DNA from: Priapulus caudatus
Taxonomy: Eukaryota > Priapulida > Priapulimorpha > Priapulimorphida > Priapulidae
Direction: 5' to 3'
Length of the DNA stretch: 25,275 nt
NCBI RefSeq assembly: GCF_000485595.1
Contig: NW_014577238.1
Span: forward strand, 111,700-136,974
Shown here: piece by piece, positions 1 to 14,484 of the stretch
Numbering within the stretch: position 1 is the stretch's first letter
How the letters are laid out: each line of letters begins with the position of its first letter
Notes under the pieces: model-generated
Seen by the model: the letters and a program-made list of their open reading frames with translations, nothing else
Told to the model about the DNA's origin: nothing
Databases searched by the model: none
Program-made: the position numbers and the translations under genes

Positions 1-181
1 AATAAAATAGTACAAATGGCTCTTCCTATCTTGCCAAGTGGACGAGTTTGAAAGAAAGGCATTTACTCATACTACATAGTGTGGGTTTACAACTTTTTCT
101 GCTTTGATTTTGCAAATCATTTACAGATACCCTTTCACAAATACCTATATAGCATAAGAATTGGTGAGAACGGTGTTTCAT

Positions 182-221
182 CTACACACACACACACACA
201 CACGCACGCACGCACGCACCG

Positions 222-255
<34 letters not shown>

Positions 256-462
256 ACGCACAGAGGGACAGCCAGGATTTTGCGATGACGAGGACTGACG
301 GGAATCGAAACCCTGGCGACACCTAGTGGCGAGTTTAGTTTATAATAATATTATTTACCATTTTAAAACTTGTATGGTATAGAAAAGAGAAGAGACGCAC
401 GCACGCACGCACGTTCGCTCGCTCGCACACACACAAACACACACACACACACACACACACAC
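182..462. repeat. CA/CGCA microsatellite pair
   Basis: There are two alternating purine-pyrimidine arrays. One at about 182-262 mixes (CA)n with CGCA blocks; a second at about 397-462 runs from CGCA and TCGC blocks into a (CA)n run. The roughly 135 bp between them is unique sequence. Open frames through the first array encode only His-Thr repeats and are not genes. Confidence 0.95.
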
Positions 463-571
463 AAGTCACATATACTATCACCCTTCACGATCAGTTTCAT
501 TATAGTATTTCACAGACTACTGACAGTATAGGGAAAGGTTTGCAATACATTTATAAAACACGCTAAAGTAC

Positions 572-689
572 ATGCCAGAGCTCGAACACTATCTACCTTC
601 TCACGACAATTCTGCTGTAGCACCAAGTAGATGTCAGAGCTTCAAGACTCAACCACCTTCTACAGAAAGCCCTACACTGCGGCACCAAC
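572..689 (+). repeat. Diverged direct duplication, about 55-60 bp
   Basis: Two neighbouring segments (572-625 and 631-689) share an ATG(C/T)CAGAGCT start, an ACCTTCT middle and a GCACCAA end, and look like an old tandem duplication. Each copy opens with an ATG that leads a short frame of about 50 codons, in two different reading frames. No protein family is recognised. A 9-bp hairpin (712-720 with 734-742) follows. Apart from this and the microsatellites I see no gene in 1-950. Confidence 0.4.
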
Positions 690-950
690 CCTATACCATA
701 CCACTAACGTTACCCAGCTTCTAATGAACCCAAAAGCTGGGTTGGGCACCTTTAGTAATAGGTTCCAAATCGTTCAAATCCCCTAAATAAAGAATCGATA
801 GCATGATAAAGGAATCGATGCCAGACCCTAGAGCAATAAATGGCTGCCTTTAACTGTGTTATGTATGCATGTGAAATCCAGACAGCTCGATTACTTTGAA
901 ACAACTGATGCAATTAAGTGCTTGAGTACAGACCATACTTCCACCACCGG

Positions 951-2256
951 CTAACTTATAATAAACATTTGGTTGGGTCGGTTGTTACAGGAGGGTAGGG
1001 ATGATACTTGCATGTATATTGCAGTATTTGTAATTGACAGTTTTGTACCTGGCTCGGACACGCAGCACATGATAACAGTTCGGCACAGAGGACATGCGAC
1101 TGTAGCAGAGGTACGGCTATACCGGGTGAGCCCTCTGAGACAACCTTCACAGAAGATATGACCACATGGCCTCACAGACATTGCATGATGATACAGCTCC
1201 CAGCAAATTGCACATGTCAGATGACAACGGTCTGCCTCACTATCGCTGCAGCAACGTTGATTTTGTACGCACTCCTCTCTCGGTTTCACATCCACGGTTT
1301 CTCTTCTAATCTCGGCTGTTTCCATATTGGCTAAACATTCCCTTCCCAGCAACTCAACTCCACTTCTTGTGTTACACATTGCTGCATTACTCGGGGCAAT
1401 CTCACAACAAGACGGATCAGGTGCATCGACGGTATTTGCACTCCCTCCCCATGTATCACTTACAGTGTTTTCATCCATGGTGACTCTAGGAGAGATGCTT
1501 TCTGTGTCTGCATGAGGAGATGTCTGATAACACGTGACACTAGAGAGGTTCCTTTGAGAAAGTGAACCTGCACTTTCACTTGCAGCAACACTTGAGTGTA
1601 GTACTGGTTCAGTCTCCAGACCAGCAACATGACTGGCTGTATTTTCAATCGAAACACATTCAGGTTGGCTGACAAGATTCGTTAGCATGCCAACACCAAC
1701 ATCAGCACCAGACTCCTTAGCTTCGGTACATGTGTAGGATCGGGTGGGTGTCACCACTGAGCTCTGCAATGGGCGTGGAACATGGTGGTCGACCTTACTC
1801 TTGTTAATCTGAATTCCTGGGAGAACATACTGCAGACACCCACATTTGCTTCCAGTGATGAAATCAAAGAGGCCAATCCTAGCTCGGCACTTGGGACAAT
1901 GTATTCGTCCCTTGGACCATTCTCCCTGGAATAAAAAAAATCAAGTACACAACCTTAGTTTAAAGATTCTACTTAACACATTCATACATCGAGACAAAGT
2001 TCACACAATATTAATAACGAATTTACCTCCACCATTTACGTACCTCGTCTATCTGCGCTGTCAGCCACTCAGGCAGCTTATCAGAATCCAAGAAGAGTAA
2101 TCCTGCCAGTGGATCAGGGTTGCTTGTGTCGAGTGCACAAGAGCTGACCTCCTTAGCCAGCTCCCCATGAGAATCAACAATGCAGCTTGAAAGGCACAGC
2201 ATCTGCCGACATCGCCGGCACTTATAGCTTGTGGTAGTAGCATGAGCAGCCGCCAT
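951..2256 (-). CDS. RNF180: RNF180-like RING E3 ubiquitin ligase (2 exons)
   Basis: The coding exons are 2256-2044 and 1925-951, joined in phase 0 across a 118-bp intron (GAG|GTACGT donor, TTCCAG acceptor), giving 395 aa. The N-terminal half has a zinc-binding layout typical of RNF180: CRRC at residues 13-16, a short LPEWLTAQI segment near 61-69, then CPKC at 81-84, GLFDF at 89-93 and CGC at 99-101. The central part is low-complexity and poorly conserved. The C-terminal RING is a complete C3HC4: C309, C312, C325, H327, C330, C333, C349 and C352. Vertebrate RNF180 is an ER-anchored E3 ligase with a C-terminal membrane helix; this model stops 43 residues after the last RING cysteine with no such helix. 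A donor-like CAG|GTACAA lies just after the RING (near 1050), so a spliced alternative C-terminus is possible. The start ATG at 2256 has G at +4. An acceptor-like TTGCAG at 2281-2280 suggests an upstream untranslated exon. Confidence 0.85.
1083..1214 (-). other. RING finger domain, C3HC4
   Basis: This part of the RNF180-like exon encodes C-x2-C-x12-C-x-H-x2-C-x2-C-x15-C-x2-C. The core PCGHIFCEGCLR and CPLCRT blocks are those of the RNF180 RING, which recruits the E2 enzyme. All eight zinc ligands are present. Confidence 0.9.
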
Positions 2257-2279
2257 ATTACAATTATGTGAGGGAAAAC

Positions 2280-3640
2280 CTGCAAGAACCCAATTTTTTT
2301 AGTTTAATAGATGCACCTATAAACCATGTTTTGTAGGTAAAACGGGTGCAACGGTATAACTGTGTAAGAGTTTACGTACTCTTGATGTGATAGAACATAA
2401 GATTTTCATGAGATTCTAAGATAATTATTTTTTACAAGGGCGTGTGTTATTATAACTTTCTAGTGCCACAACTGAACAGTGGAGCAAAGATTGTAATTTG
2501 TAACTAGAGGTAATTATGCTGGATATACCAAAAAAGGCATATGGTAACATCCAACACTATTTACACAACTCCTGTACTGGGCTAACATTTCTTGGAAGAA
2601 AAATATTGAGTTTGATTATGGGGTGCAAGTGGTATCGAGTGGGCACAGCATAAGCTTTAAATCCATCTACTTTTTTACTGGACAGTCCACGCACGCAGGA
2701 AGCGTCCGAGGAGTACACTAATTCCGGTCGCATGCGTGTGATTGTGCAGAAAATGGAGTGAATAAAAAGTGGAAAATGTTAACGTGCCCTGCAGTTTCCC
2801 AGAGATCCAGGTCTCTCTGGACCATCCACTCATAGAAGAGTGTACGTAGCACACAGTGCTGGGTGGCGTGGCACCGTTACAGCTGCCCAGCCAACAAAGG
2901 GTCGCTTCCATGGGTGGCCTGATAGGGAGGTAACCTGAGCTTTTTGCTGACACAGACACCCACTGAACTTCTCTGCTGTAAGTTGGAGTGGTAGCAACTC
3001 CAGCAGTCAGCTTCAGGTTAAATATCTAACTTATGATAACTCTGAGCAGTTCTTTGTACTTCCACGCTGTTGCTAACTATAAACACACTATTGCTAATCA
3101 TGTATTTTCATGTCAACAAGCATTTTTCAGATTTGATAAGGAAGAAATTCAAATAAGGCAGCCATTTCTGTTAGTGTTAGAATTATTCTTGATATTTTAC
3201 ACACTCAGCACACTGGCATGGTGTTCGAGCATGTGCAGTAATGTAAGTCAAAGTACGGAGTTTGCCAACTTCCAAAAATAACTCCTTTCTAAATTATCTG
3301 ATTATAACATAAATGCATAGCTAATAAAAGTGTGCAATGATTTGGAATATGTATAGGTGAGGGCAGCGCTACGTCACAGATCAGTAGTCACGTGACCACC
3401 AGCAGAACGCCGGTGAAAACAACACGATCGCGTCACTGGCGCCCATAGATTACTGCATAACGATACAAATTATCCGTCACTTGGTTTAGAAGTTTTAATA
3501 AGTTTTTTAATGAAATTTCTTCTAATATGCCTTACGAGTATATAGATAGCCTTTCTGTAGCTATAATTATGACATTATGTAAGATACATATATGCACTGC
3601 AAATATAAAATATTTTAAGCTATTCTTATTTGTTTGCTTT
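2280..3640. other. Gene-free interval upstream of the RNF180-like gene
   Basis: No open frame here has a recognisable domain or consistent splice borders. It could hold untranslated 5' exons of the minus-strand ligase. The stretch 2675-2960 is more GC-rich than its surroundings and open on the minus strand for 94 codons, but shows no known family. It may be a dispersed repeat; I could not test that here. Confidence 0.5.
3367..3450. promoter_or_regulatory. Possible promoter segment with GTCACGTGAC box
   Basis: A perfect 10-bp palindrome GTCACGTGAC lies at 3387-3396. It is the consensus E-box bound by bHLH-ZIP factors (USF, MITF/TFE; also the CLEAR lysosomal motif). A CRE-like TACGTCAC sits 17 bp upstream and a second CGTCAC lies near 3432. 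The cluster is in a locally GC-richer block. No start site is visible; it lies about 1.1 kb upstream of the minus-strand RNF180-like start codon. Confidence 0.35.
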
Positions 3641-3647
3641 GCATTAG

Positions 3648-4026
3648 TACGCACGCACACTCACACGCACTCGCACACGCACATGCACACGCACAGGCAC
3701 ACACACGCACACACAACGACACACAAACACGCACGCGCGCACACGCAAGCGCGCACACGCACGCGCGCACACGCACGCACGCACGCATACACACAGACGC
3801 ACACACACGCACACGCACTCACACACACAGTGACACACTCACACGCACACACGCACGCACACGCACAGTGACACACTCAGCAGCACACTCAACACGCACA
3901 CGCACACACAACGGACACACGAAACACGCACGCACGATGCACGCACGCACACACACACATGATGGCATGCACACGCACATTCACTCGCACAACAGCAGTG
4001 ACACACTCACACGCACGCACGCACCA
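3648..4026. repeat. Long CA/CG-rich microsatellite
   Basis: About 380 bp of nearly pure alternating purine-pyrimidine sequence (CA, CG and GCAC units), broken by short variants such as GTGACACACTC that recur several times. Open frames on both strands through it encode only Thr/His/Ala or Val/Cys repeats. Confidence 0.95.
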
Positions 4027-4151
4027 CGCAGCTTATAAAAGGTAGTATCTACCTGTGCACGAAATGATCAGAACAAATAGTGGAGAATTTTCGGACTCCA
4101 GTGCCGTCCACTTTACATTTACTCATTTACGTCATTTGACATTTAAGTGGT

Positions 4152-4371
4152 GCCTCATAGGGTCTTGTCCACCAGGGTACTGCTGGAACGTACCCTGCGT
4201 AACATATTGAATCATTATGTAGGTTAGGGTTAGGGTTAGCGGTTAGGGAGTAGCGTCATAGGGCAACTCCTAGACTTCGTAGTGCGAGTAGGCGAGGTAC
4301 GTCCGCGCCAATTAGATAGTTACCAGGCGTACGTTCCGGCAGTACCCTGGCGGACATAGATCCTCTCCAGC
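4152..4371. mobile_element. Short TIR element, family A, copy 1 (220 bp), with internal TTAGGG repeats
   Basis: The terminal inverted repeats contain CCAGGGTACTG(C/T)(C/T)GGAACGTAC on the left and its reverse complement on the right. They are flanked by a 9-bp direct duplication, TTAAGTGGT at 4143-4151 and TTAAGTGGC at 4372-4380 (8 of 9 identical). The core carries GGTTAGGG units at 4222-4249 and a GAGTAGGCGAGGTAC segment shared with the copy at 22655. There is no coding capacity, so it is non-autonomous. The 9-bp duplication and long TIRs resemble Mutator-like elements (inference). Confidence 0.8.
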
Positions 4372-4741
4372 TTAAGTGGCATCACGCCACGTTATTGTCT
4401 TATCACGCCTCTCTGGACTCTGTTATGTCATTGTTGGCCAGCTCAAAAAATTCTTATTCTTATCTGTGCAATATTATATGATTGTGGAGCAACCCGCCAT
4501 ACTAGCTACACAAGTTTTTGGCATATATGCAAGGAACAATTAAATATGCCTTTGGGGGGTGTGTTAGCGAAATGGCGGTATTGCGTGTGTAAGCTCACGG
4601 GAGACAGGCTGTTTGTTTTCACCGGCCACAGCTGGTTGCTAGATTAAGAAAGTCCCGGATGTGGCAAAGTTCCCGTATGTCCGCCCGCACCTATTGACAC
4701 TATTGTAATTGGTACGGACTACTGGTAGTGGTAGTGGTAGT

Positions 4742-4830
4742 TATATTAAGGACGTGGATATTCGTCCGAGCATCGGACACCTGTTTGTATGCGCTATTCG
4801 TCCGAGCAGTTGTTGCGCATGCGCTGTTCA
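4742..4830 (+). repeat. Left arm of a 2.3-kb inverted repeat
   Basis: This segment (landmarks AAGGACGTGG, CATCGGACACCTGTT, GTATGCGCTATTCGTC, GCATGCGCTGTTCA) recurs in reverse orientation at 6985-7067. The left arm has about 10 extra bases. The two arms could be the ends of one non-autonomous element or two independent insertions of the same repeat. Confidence 0.8.
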
Positions 4831-5197
4831 CATTGCAGTGCTCGACACAGCCGGTCGCCCGGTCGCCAATGGCGACCAAAACCTCTGCTGGGCGACTAAA
4901 AAATACCAAAAACAAAATATTACAGGCCCAAAATAAAATATTTGGGCGAGTACAATTTCTGTTCGGCGTTAACACAGCGCAAAACAAGTGCTCAGATTTC
5001 GATTTATCGCAACACTCGGCGGACACGGCTTTCCTAGTCTTCCTATGTAATATATAATACGCTTTAGTACGCGATCGATCGAAAACTGCCGCCGCGTCAA
5101 AAGCGCCGCGATCAAAGCCGCCGCGGCACGCCTGACCTTGGGGCTCGTTTTATGAAGTAGCCGCGGAGGCTCTGCGACTGTTTCACGTGGTATGCTA

Positions 5198-5666
5198 GGG
5201 GCACACTAGCTCTAGCCCGCGTACAGTTGCCGCAGGCGTACATAGCCTGCAGCAACTGTACGCGGGCTATAGTACTAGAGCTATAGAGGCACACGAGCGT
5301 ATTTTTTCGCCCGATCGCGACGATTAAAATCGCCAGCGAATTTATACGCCCGATCCCGAAAGGGCACACGTAGCGAATTTGAGAGCGTACGCGTACGCCA
5401 CTCGACGGATCACATGATATCAACAACACGTCCGATTAATTTATTCGCTCCACAAAATACGCCGGACACGGGCAGACGAGCGAATTTCCAGCGGATCGAT
5501 CCGCCGGCATAAATAATCGGCCGAAAATATCTAACATTTTTTATACGGGCGATTCGTACGGGCGTACGAAATCGTCGTCGACGTGAACGCGGGCACACGG
5601 GCGAATTTTTCGAGCGATTTTAAAATGCGCCGCGATCGGGCAAAAAAATACGCTCGTGTGCCCCTC
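5198..5666. mobile_element. TIR element with GGGGCACAC ends, carrying a nested foldback
   Basis: The right end (about 5620-5666) is the inverse of the segment starting at 5286: GAGG(GG)CACACGAGCGTATTTT followed by GCCCGATCGCG, over about 45 bp. A further AGGGGCACAC lies at 5197-5206, immediately left of a hairpin (5207-5285), which suggests that the hairpin was inserted into the left TIR. Subterminal motifs like GGGCACACG(T/G)GCGAATTT recur in both directions inside. There is no open frame for a transposase. CpG is much denser here than in neighbouring DNA. Confidence 0.65.
5207..5285. repeat. Foldback hairpin inside the left TIR
   Basis: The arm 5207-5237 pairs with 5245-5283 around a 7-bp loop. 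The inner 24 bp (AGCCCGCGTACAGTTGC and onward) has one mismatch, and the outer TAGCTCTA block also pairs after a short bulge. It looks like a small palindromic insertion. Confidence 0.75.
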
Positions 5667-6478
5667 ATACTACGTAGGAAACTGTAGGTCAGAACTGTTT
5701 CACTTCTCGCCAACGACGTTCTGTTTATAATACATAACCATAAAAAGGTGGTGTCGCGAGCTGCCCTTTTCGATGACCTTTGAAAACGATAAAAAATAAT
5801 CATAAATGTCGCGCGATCGCGCCCTGGCCTCTAGGGTGTTAGGAGTATTTTATATCGTGCGCGCGAAGGGAGGATTTTCGCGACAACTTTTGGGCGTAGC
5901 CAAATAAAGCGTGCGTTGGCGCTCTGTTTTATAATACATATGTTCATTATGTACGTATTAAACAGGCCCCCTGAACCCCTGACAGGCATCGCCCTGGACC
6001 TGACCGGCCTGCGGCCCCTGGACCCCGGCTGAAAACACAAATTGTCATTCCCATCCCTGCATGGCTATCTGATTGGATAAAATCGAGCTAGCTCCGACAG
6101 CTCAACCAATCGAAATGCTGGTAGTACCGACATGCGGATTATAGTCACGGTTAATTACCGTTAGCAACGAGGCTGAAGCCGAAAGAAAGAAAAATCATGG
6201 CGGACGCGTGGAGTTTTTTTAAAAGAGCGTCGTCATCAGCCGAGAAAAACTTATGGTTCAAATTTTCTTTATTCAGGTAAAGAAGGCCACCGGCCCATAT
6301 CACAGATAGGGGCCTACAATACATACAAGTTGCTGGCGCCACACCTATACAAATACTGCATACTGTATCATATTAATATGTGTCGTTATGGTTATGATTT
6401 ATATTTTAACCGAAAAAATGCCAATGCGAAAAATTGGGCTACCACTTTTCATTTTGCGGCCAGTAGAAATAAATTTCT

Positions 6479-6517
6479 GGCTGGCCCAAAAAAAAAATTT
6501 TGGCCAGCCTTCGGCTG
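6479..6517. repeat. GGCTGGCC hairpins
   Basis: The segment reads as two overlapping inverted repeats. GGCTGGCC before an A/T-rich core pairs with GGCCAGCC after it, and the latter pairs again with a second GGCTGGCC across a TTC loop. It lies in the middle of the 4742-7067 repeat-rich block. Confidence 0.6.
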
Positions 6518-6603
6518 GCCGAGTGTCAAGCACTGCATTGTATTACATAAATGTAATATAATGCTATTTTGGGGAGGCGCATACTACCGAACCATGCCTA
6601 ATC

Positions 6604-6651
6604 TCTAACCCTACCACTAATCCTACACACAACCCTAACCCTAACACTAAC
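6604..6651 (-). repeat. Degenerate CCCTAA array
   Basis: CTAACCCTA units with variants (CCACTAAT, ACACTAAC). This is telomere-like sequence in the opposite orientation to the array at 7105. It is internal to the 4742-7067 inverted repeat and far from any chromosome end that can be seen here. Confidence 0.7.
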
Positions 6652-6733
6652 TATAAACCGACTCGGTTCGCTTATATACGCGAGTGATAGGAGCAAACAC
6701 TATCTATGGTGTATAACTACATACGCAACACAT

Positions 6734-6773
6734 CAGGAGCTAATAATTACAAATTTGTCATTATTAGCTCCTG
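6734..6773. repeat. Perfect 14-bp hairpin
   Basis: CAGGAGCTAATAAT at 6734-6747 is exactly complementary to 6760-6773, with a 12-bp A/T-rich loop. It has no attached poly-T run or gene, so I do not call it a terminator. Confidence 0.8.
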
Positions 6774-6984
6774 AAACGCATGTATCAAGGGGCGTCACAG
6801 CCATAGGGCTGCTGTAGCAAAACGCTACGGGGACCCAGCCTAAAGGGCAAAAAAACATAAATCTAAAGAGTAAATAGCATTTTAGAGCGTCTAGATATAA
6901 AAATTGTGAGGGGGGCGAGACCCCCAGACCACCCTTTACACTTCCTACCTCGGCACTCATGCCGTGCGCCTGCGGCATGCTACA

Positions 6985-7067
6985 TGAACAGCGCATGCGC
7001 CGCAACAACTGCCTCGACGAATAGCGCATACGAACAGGTGTCCGATGCTGGTCCACGTCCTTATATT
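6985..7067 (-). repeat. Right arm of the 2.3-kb inverted repeat
   Basis: This is the reverse complement of 4742-4830, with about 10 bases missing relative to that arm and scattered substitutions. The array of GGTTAGGG units at 7105-7137 begins about 40 bp outside it. Confidence 0.8.
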
Positions 7068-7104
7068 GGTACAAGTAGCGTTTACACACCCATGTCGTGA
7101 GTTT

Positions 7105-7137
7105 GGTTAGGGTTAGGGTTAGGGGTTAGCGGTTAGC
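7105..7137 (+). repeat. Short TTAGGG array with TTAGCGG variants
   Basis: GGTTAGGGTTAGGGTTAGGG followed by GTTAGCGGTTAGCGG. The TTAGCGG variant also occurs in the array at 4222, suggesting a common source. Confidence 0.75.
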
Positions 7138-7188
7138 GGTTTAAACCTCGCCGGGTTGTCAAAATAGGAATGGGGCCTTATATTAATA

Positions 7189-7784
7189 GGCTGTTGCTCC
7201 TGCCGACGGTACCGTCGCGAATTTTTTCTCTTCAACTCACGGTAGTGATGCCAGCGCCATCTATCGGCGAATAATAAAATACCGTTGCTTTTGGTACGAT
7301 ATTAATATATACGCATATCCGATATACGAGACCCAACTAACCCTAACCCTAACCCTAACCCTAACCCTAACCCTAACCCTAACCCTAACCCTAACACAAC
7401 CCCTAACCCTAACTCTATTAAATTATAAAATTTAATTTTTAATTGTTGCTAAAAATTAATTGTTGTTATTAAAATGTTGTAAAATAAATAATGTTAATAT
7501 TTGCGTTAATTGGAAAAAAAATGTTAACAGATAAAGATAGAAAAATACAGAAAACAGGAAAATAATTAGAAAACGGATGGGGTTCGGATCCCGCGGACCA
7601 TTCATACTTGGGGCCAAGCGCCGCTATACCCGTTGCGCTGCTGCCACATATTGAAATTAAAATTTTGGATGTGCTATGTATATCGCAAGGAAAACAAGCT
7701 CAACAATCAAGGCGTCAGTACCGTCAGTACCGTGAGTTGAGAAAGAAAAATAATCGCGACGGTACCGTCGCAGGAGCAACAGCC
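7189..7784. mobile_element. TIR element, family B (596 bp), with internal CCCTAA array
   Basis: The termini are GGCTGTTGCTCCTGC and its inverse, continuing through GACGGTACCGTCGCGA and TCAACTCACGGTA for about 55 bp per side with a few indels. A perfect 9-bp target duplication, ATATTAATA, flanks it (7180-7188 and 7785-7793). The interior holds the (CCCTAA)n array and an A/T-rich stretch, then GC-richer unique DNA; no transposase frame is present. The clean duplication and paired TIRs make this a well-delimited non-autonomous DNA transposon. A 9-bp duplication fits Mutator-like elements (inference). Confidence 0.88.
7337..7412 (-). repeat. Interstitial telomere-like (CCCTAA)n array
   Basis: Nine perfect CCCTAA units run from 7341 to 7394, followed by an ACAAC interruption and two more units. 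On the minus strand this is TTAGGG, the metazoan telomere repeat. It lies wholly inside the 7189-7784 element. Confidence 0.95.
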
Positions 7785-7793
7785 ATATTAATA

Positions 7794-8208
7794 ATGACTC
7801 TAAGTGAGTAATGTGTAGTGAGTGCCTTACTCGCCTGACTAAGCTGGCAGAAGCGTGTGAAACCACCTGGTATATTGTTTTTTTTAAACCACAAGGGTAC
7901 AATCCTACTCCTAGTTAGAAGTATTGAAGTAATGTTGATTGAAGTAGAACAGCACTGTCACTATCACTGCTTAGGGCGCAGCCATGATTATTTCGTCATC
8001 GCATCCGGTAATAGCGAAATGTAGAGGTAGTAATAAGTTAGGATAGCACTAGATAATATTGAATGTAGTCAAATATTAGAGTAAAATGCACTGTTACAAT
8101 TTTTTATTTATTTTACTTACACGTATTTACATAATTTTCCATTATTATTATACTGCGCACATTGTAACGCTGTGAATGTTGAATATGATATCATCCGCTT
8201 TCTATATA
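7794..8208. other. Intergenic DNA between element B and the PSMC4 promoter
   Basis: AT-rich sequence with only short open frames. I see no conserved domain, RNA gene or well-formed repeat in it. Confidence 0.5.
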
Positions 8209-8288
8209 CTAGACTGATACCCGTCCCTTCTCACAAAGTCGATATAGGCCTATATCGAGCTTGTAAGAAAGGACGGGTACCAGTCTAG
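8209..8288. repeat. 80-bp near-perfect palindrome upstream of PSMC4
   Basis: The arm 8209-8248 and the arm 8249-8288 are inverse complements at 35 of 40 positions with no spacer. The central 20 bp (TCGATATAGGCCTATATCGA) is perfect, and the outer end is CTAGACTG paired with CAGTCTAG. It ends 69 bp before the PSMC4 start codon. It could be a tiny foldback element, a cruciform-forming site or, if transcribed, a long hairpin. Confidence 0.9.
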
Positions 8289-8357
8289 CTACCTACCAGC
8301 CCGCATATTGACGCCACCATAGGACGCCACTGTCTTCCGTAAGCGGCCTATATCAAA
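8289..8357 (+). promoter_or_regulatory. PSMC4 promoter-proximal / 5' UTR segment
   Basis: The short stretch just before the ATG contains a duplicated GACGCCAC (8310-8317 and 8323-8330) and CTTCCG at 8334-8339, an ETS-factor core in reverse orientation. ETS sites are common in TATA-less housekeeping promoters. The transcription start itself cannot be seen. Confidence 0.35.
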
Positions 8358-13537
<5,180 letters not shown>

Positions 13538-14435
13538 GCGATCACGAGATCATCTGCTTGGGAAAAATCGACTGAAATCTGAGATAAAATCTGACCATCT
13601 TACTTCTAGGATGTGCGAGGACTGTGTCAACCCACGAATATTTATATACAGGTTTATATGTTGTCCAGCTTGTTTAATGATTTTCCAAACTGCATGTGAT
13701 GTGAGTATGAGAAGCAGAGTGTGACTCAGAAACGTGGTTACTATCTTGTGTGTAGCTATCTCTAATGTAATCCTCAGAGAAGGTTATCCTCATAGTTCAT
13801 CACTCTTAGTTATGTAACTTAAGTTTAGTGTTCTAGGATAAGCCAATAATGAAAATATAGGATATTTTGGCACTCTATGTTTGATTGAAACCATCTACTT
13901 GAGATTTGAATTACCCTTATTACATTCTGACACGTAGGTAACTTGTGAGGTTTTGAAATCTTCTATATAAAAATGAAAATATAAAGCGCCACCCAGCCAG
14001 CATATGCCTGAGACTTACGTGTATGGGAACCTCCGACTAGTTTTGCAAGGATATAATGCTAAGGCAAAATGGATGTGTGTACTGTATATAACAAAAAGTA
14101 ATAAAATAAGTTCAATGAATGATAGTTTTGCATGTTTCAAAATTTTTATATCAAAATGTTGAAGTGTTATTTTTTAAGTTGTGGCTTTTTCATGTTCAAC
14201 TTATTAATCAATATTTTGAAACTGAAAAAAATGCCATTCAATCAAGGGTTAGGATTAAAGGGTCATAATGACGTACCTCCTAGCCACTTGATGGGACAAA
14301 AATATAGGAAATATAGGTTATCCTTCAAAATATAGGAGAAATATAAGAATTTTGAGCAATTGAGCAGAAGCTGTGCACACATTAACCATACAACCTTGGT
14401 TCCTGGAAGAGAAGTTGAAACAATTCGGAGATACT
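13538..14435. other. PSMC4 3' flank
   Basis: This contains the presumed 3' UTR and downstream DNA. The first plus-strand AATAAA is at 14100-14105; AT-rich variants occur earlier, so the cleavage site cannot be chosen. No coding region is supported. Confidence 0.5.
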
Positions 14436-14484
14436 CACAGTCTGCAGGAATGGGATATTGACTTTTCAAAGAAATGCACATGAC

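Noticed and set aside
765-790. GTTCAAATCCC, resembling a tRNA B-box
   Set aside because: No matching A-box, acceptor stem or cloverleaf can be drawn around it.
2675-2959. 94-codon minus-strand frame
   Set aside because: No domain, no splice support and no clear start context; it may be part of a dispersed repeat.
3527-4038. Frames encoding His/Thr/Ala or Val/Cys repeats
   Set aside because: Artefacts of the CA/CG microsatellite; all frames on both strands stay open.
4700-5057. Overlapping frames of about 105 codons on both strands
   Set aside because: They overlap the inverted-repeat arm and differ between its two copies. There is no transposase-like motif.
6734-6773. Perfect hairpin as a transcription terminator
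   Set aside because: This is eukaryotic DNA and there is no poly-T run or gene end beside it; more likely a foldback remnant.
7337-7412. True chromosome end
   Set aside because: The array is short, bounded on both sides by unique sequence and enclosed by transposon ends with a target duplication.
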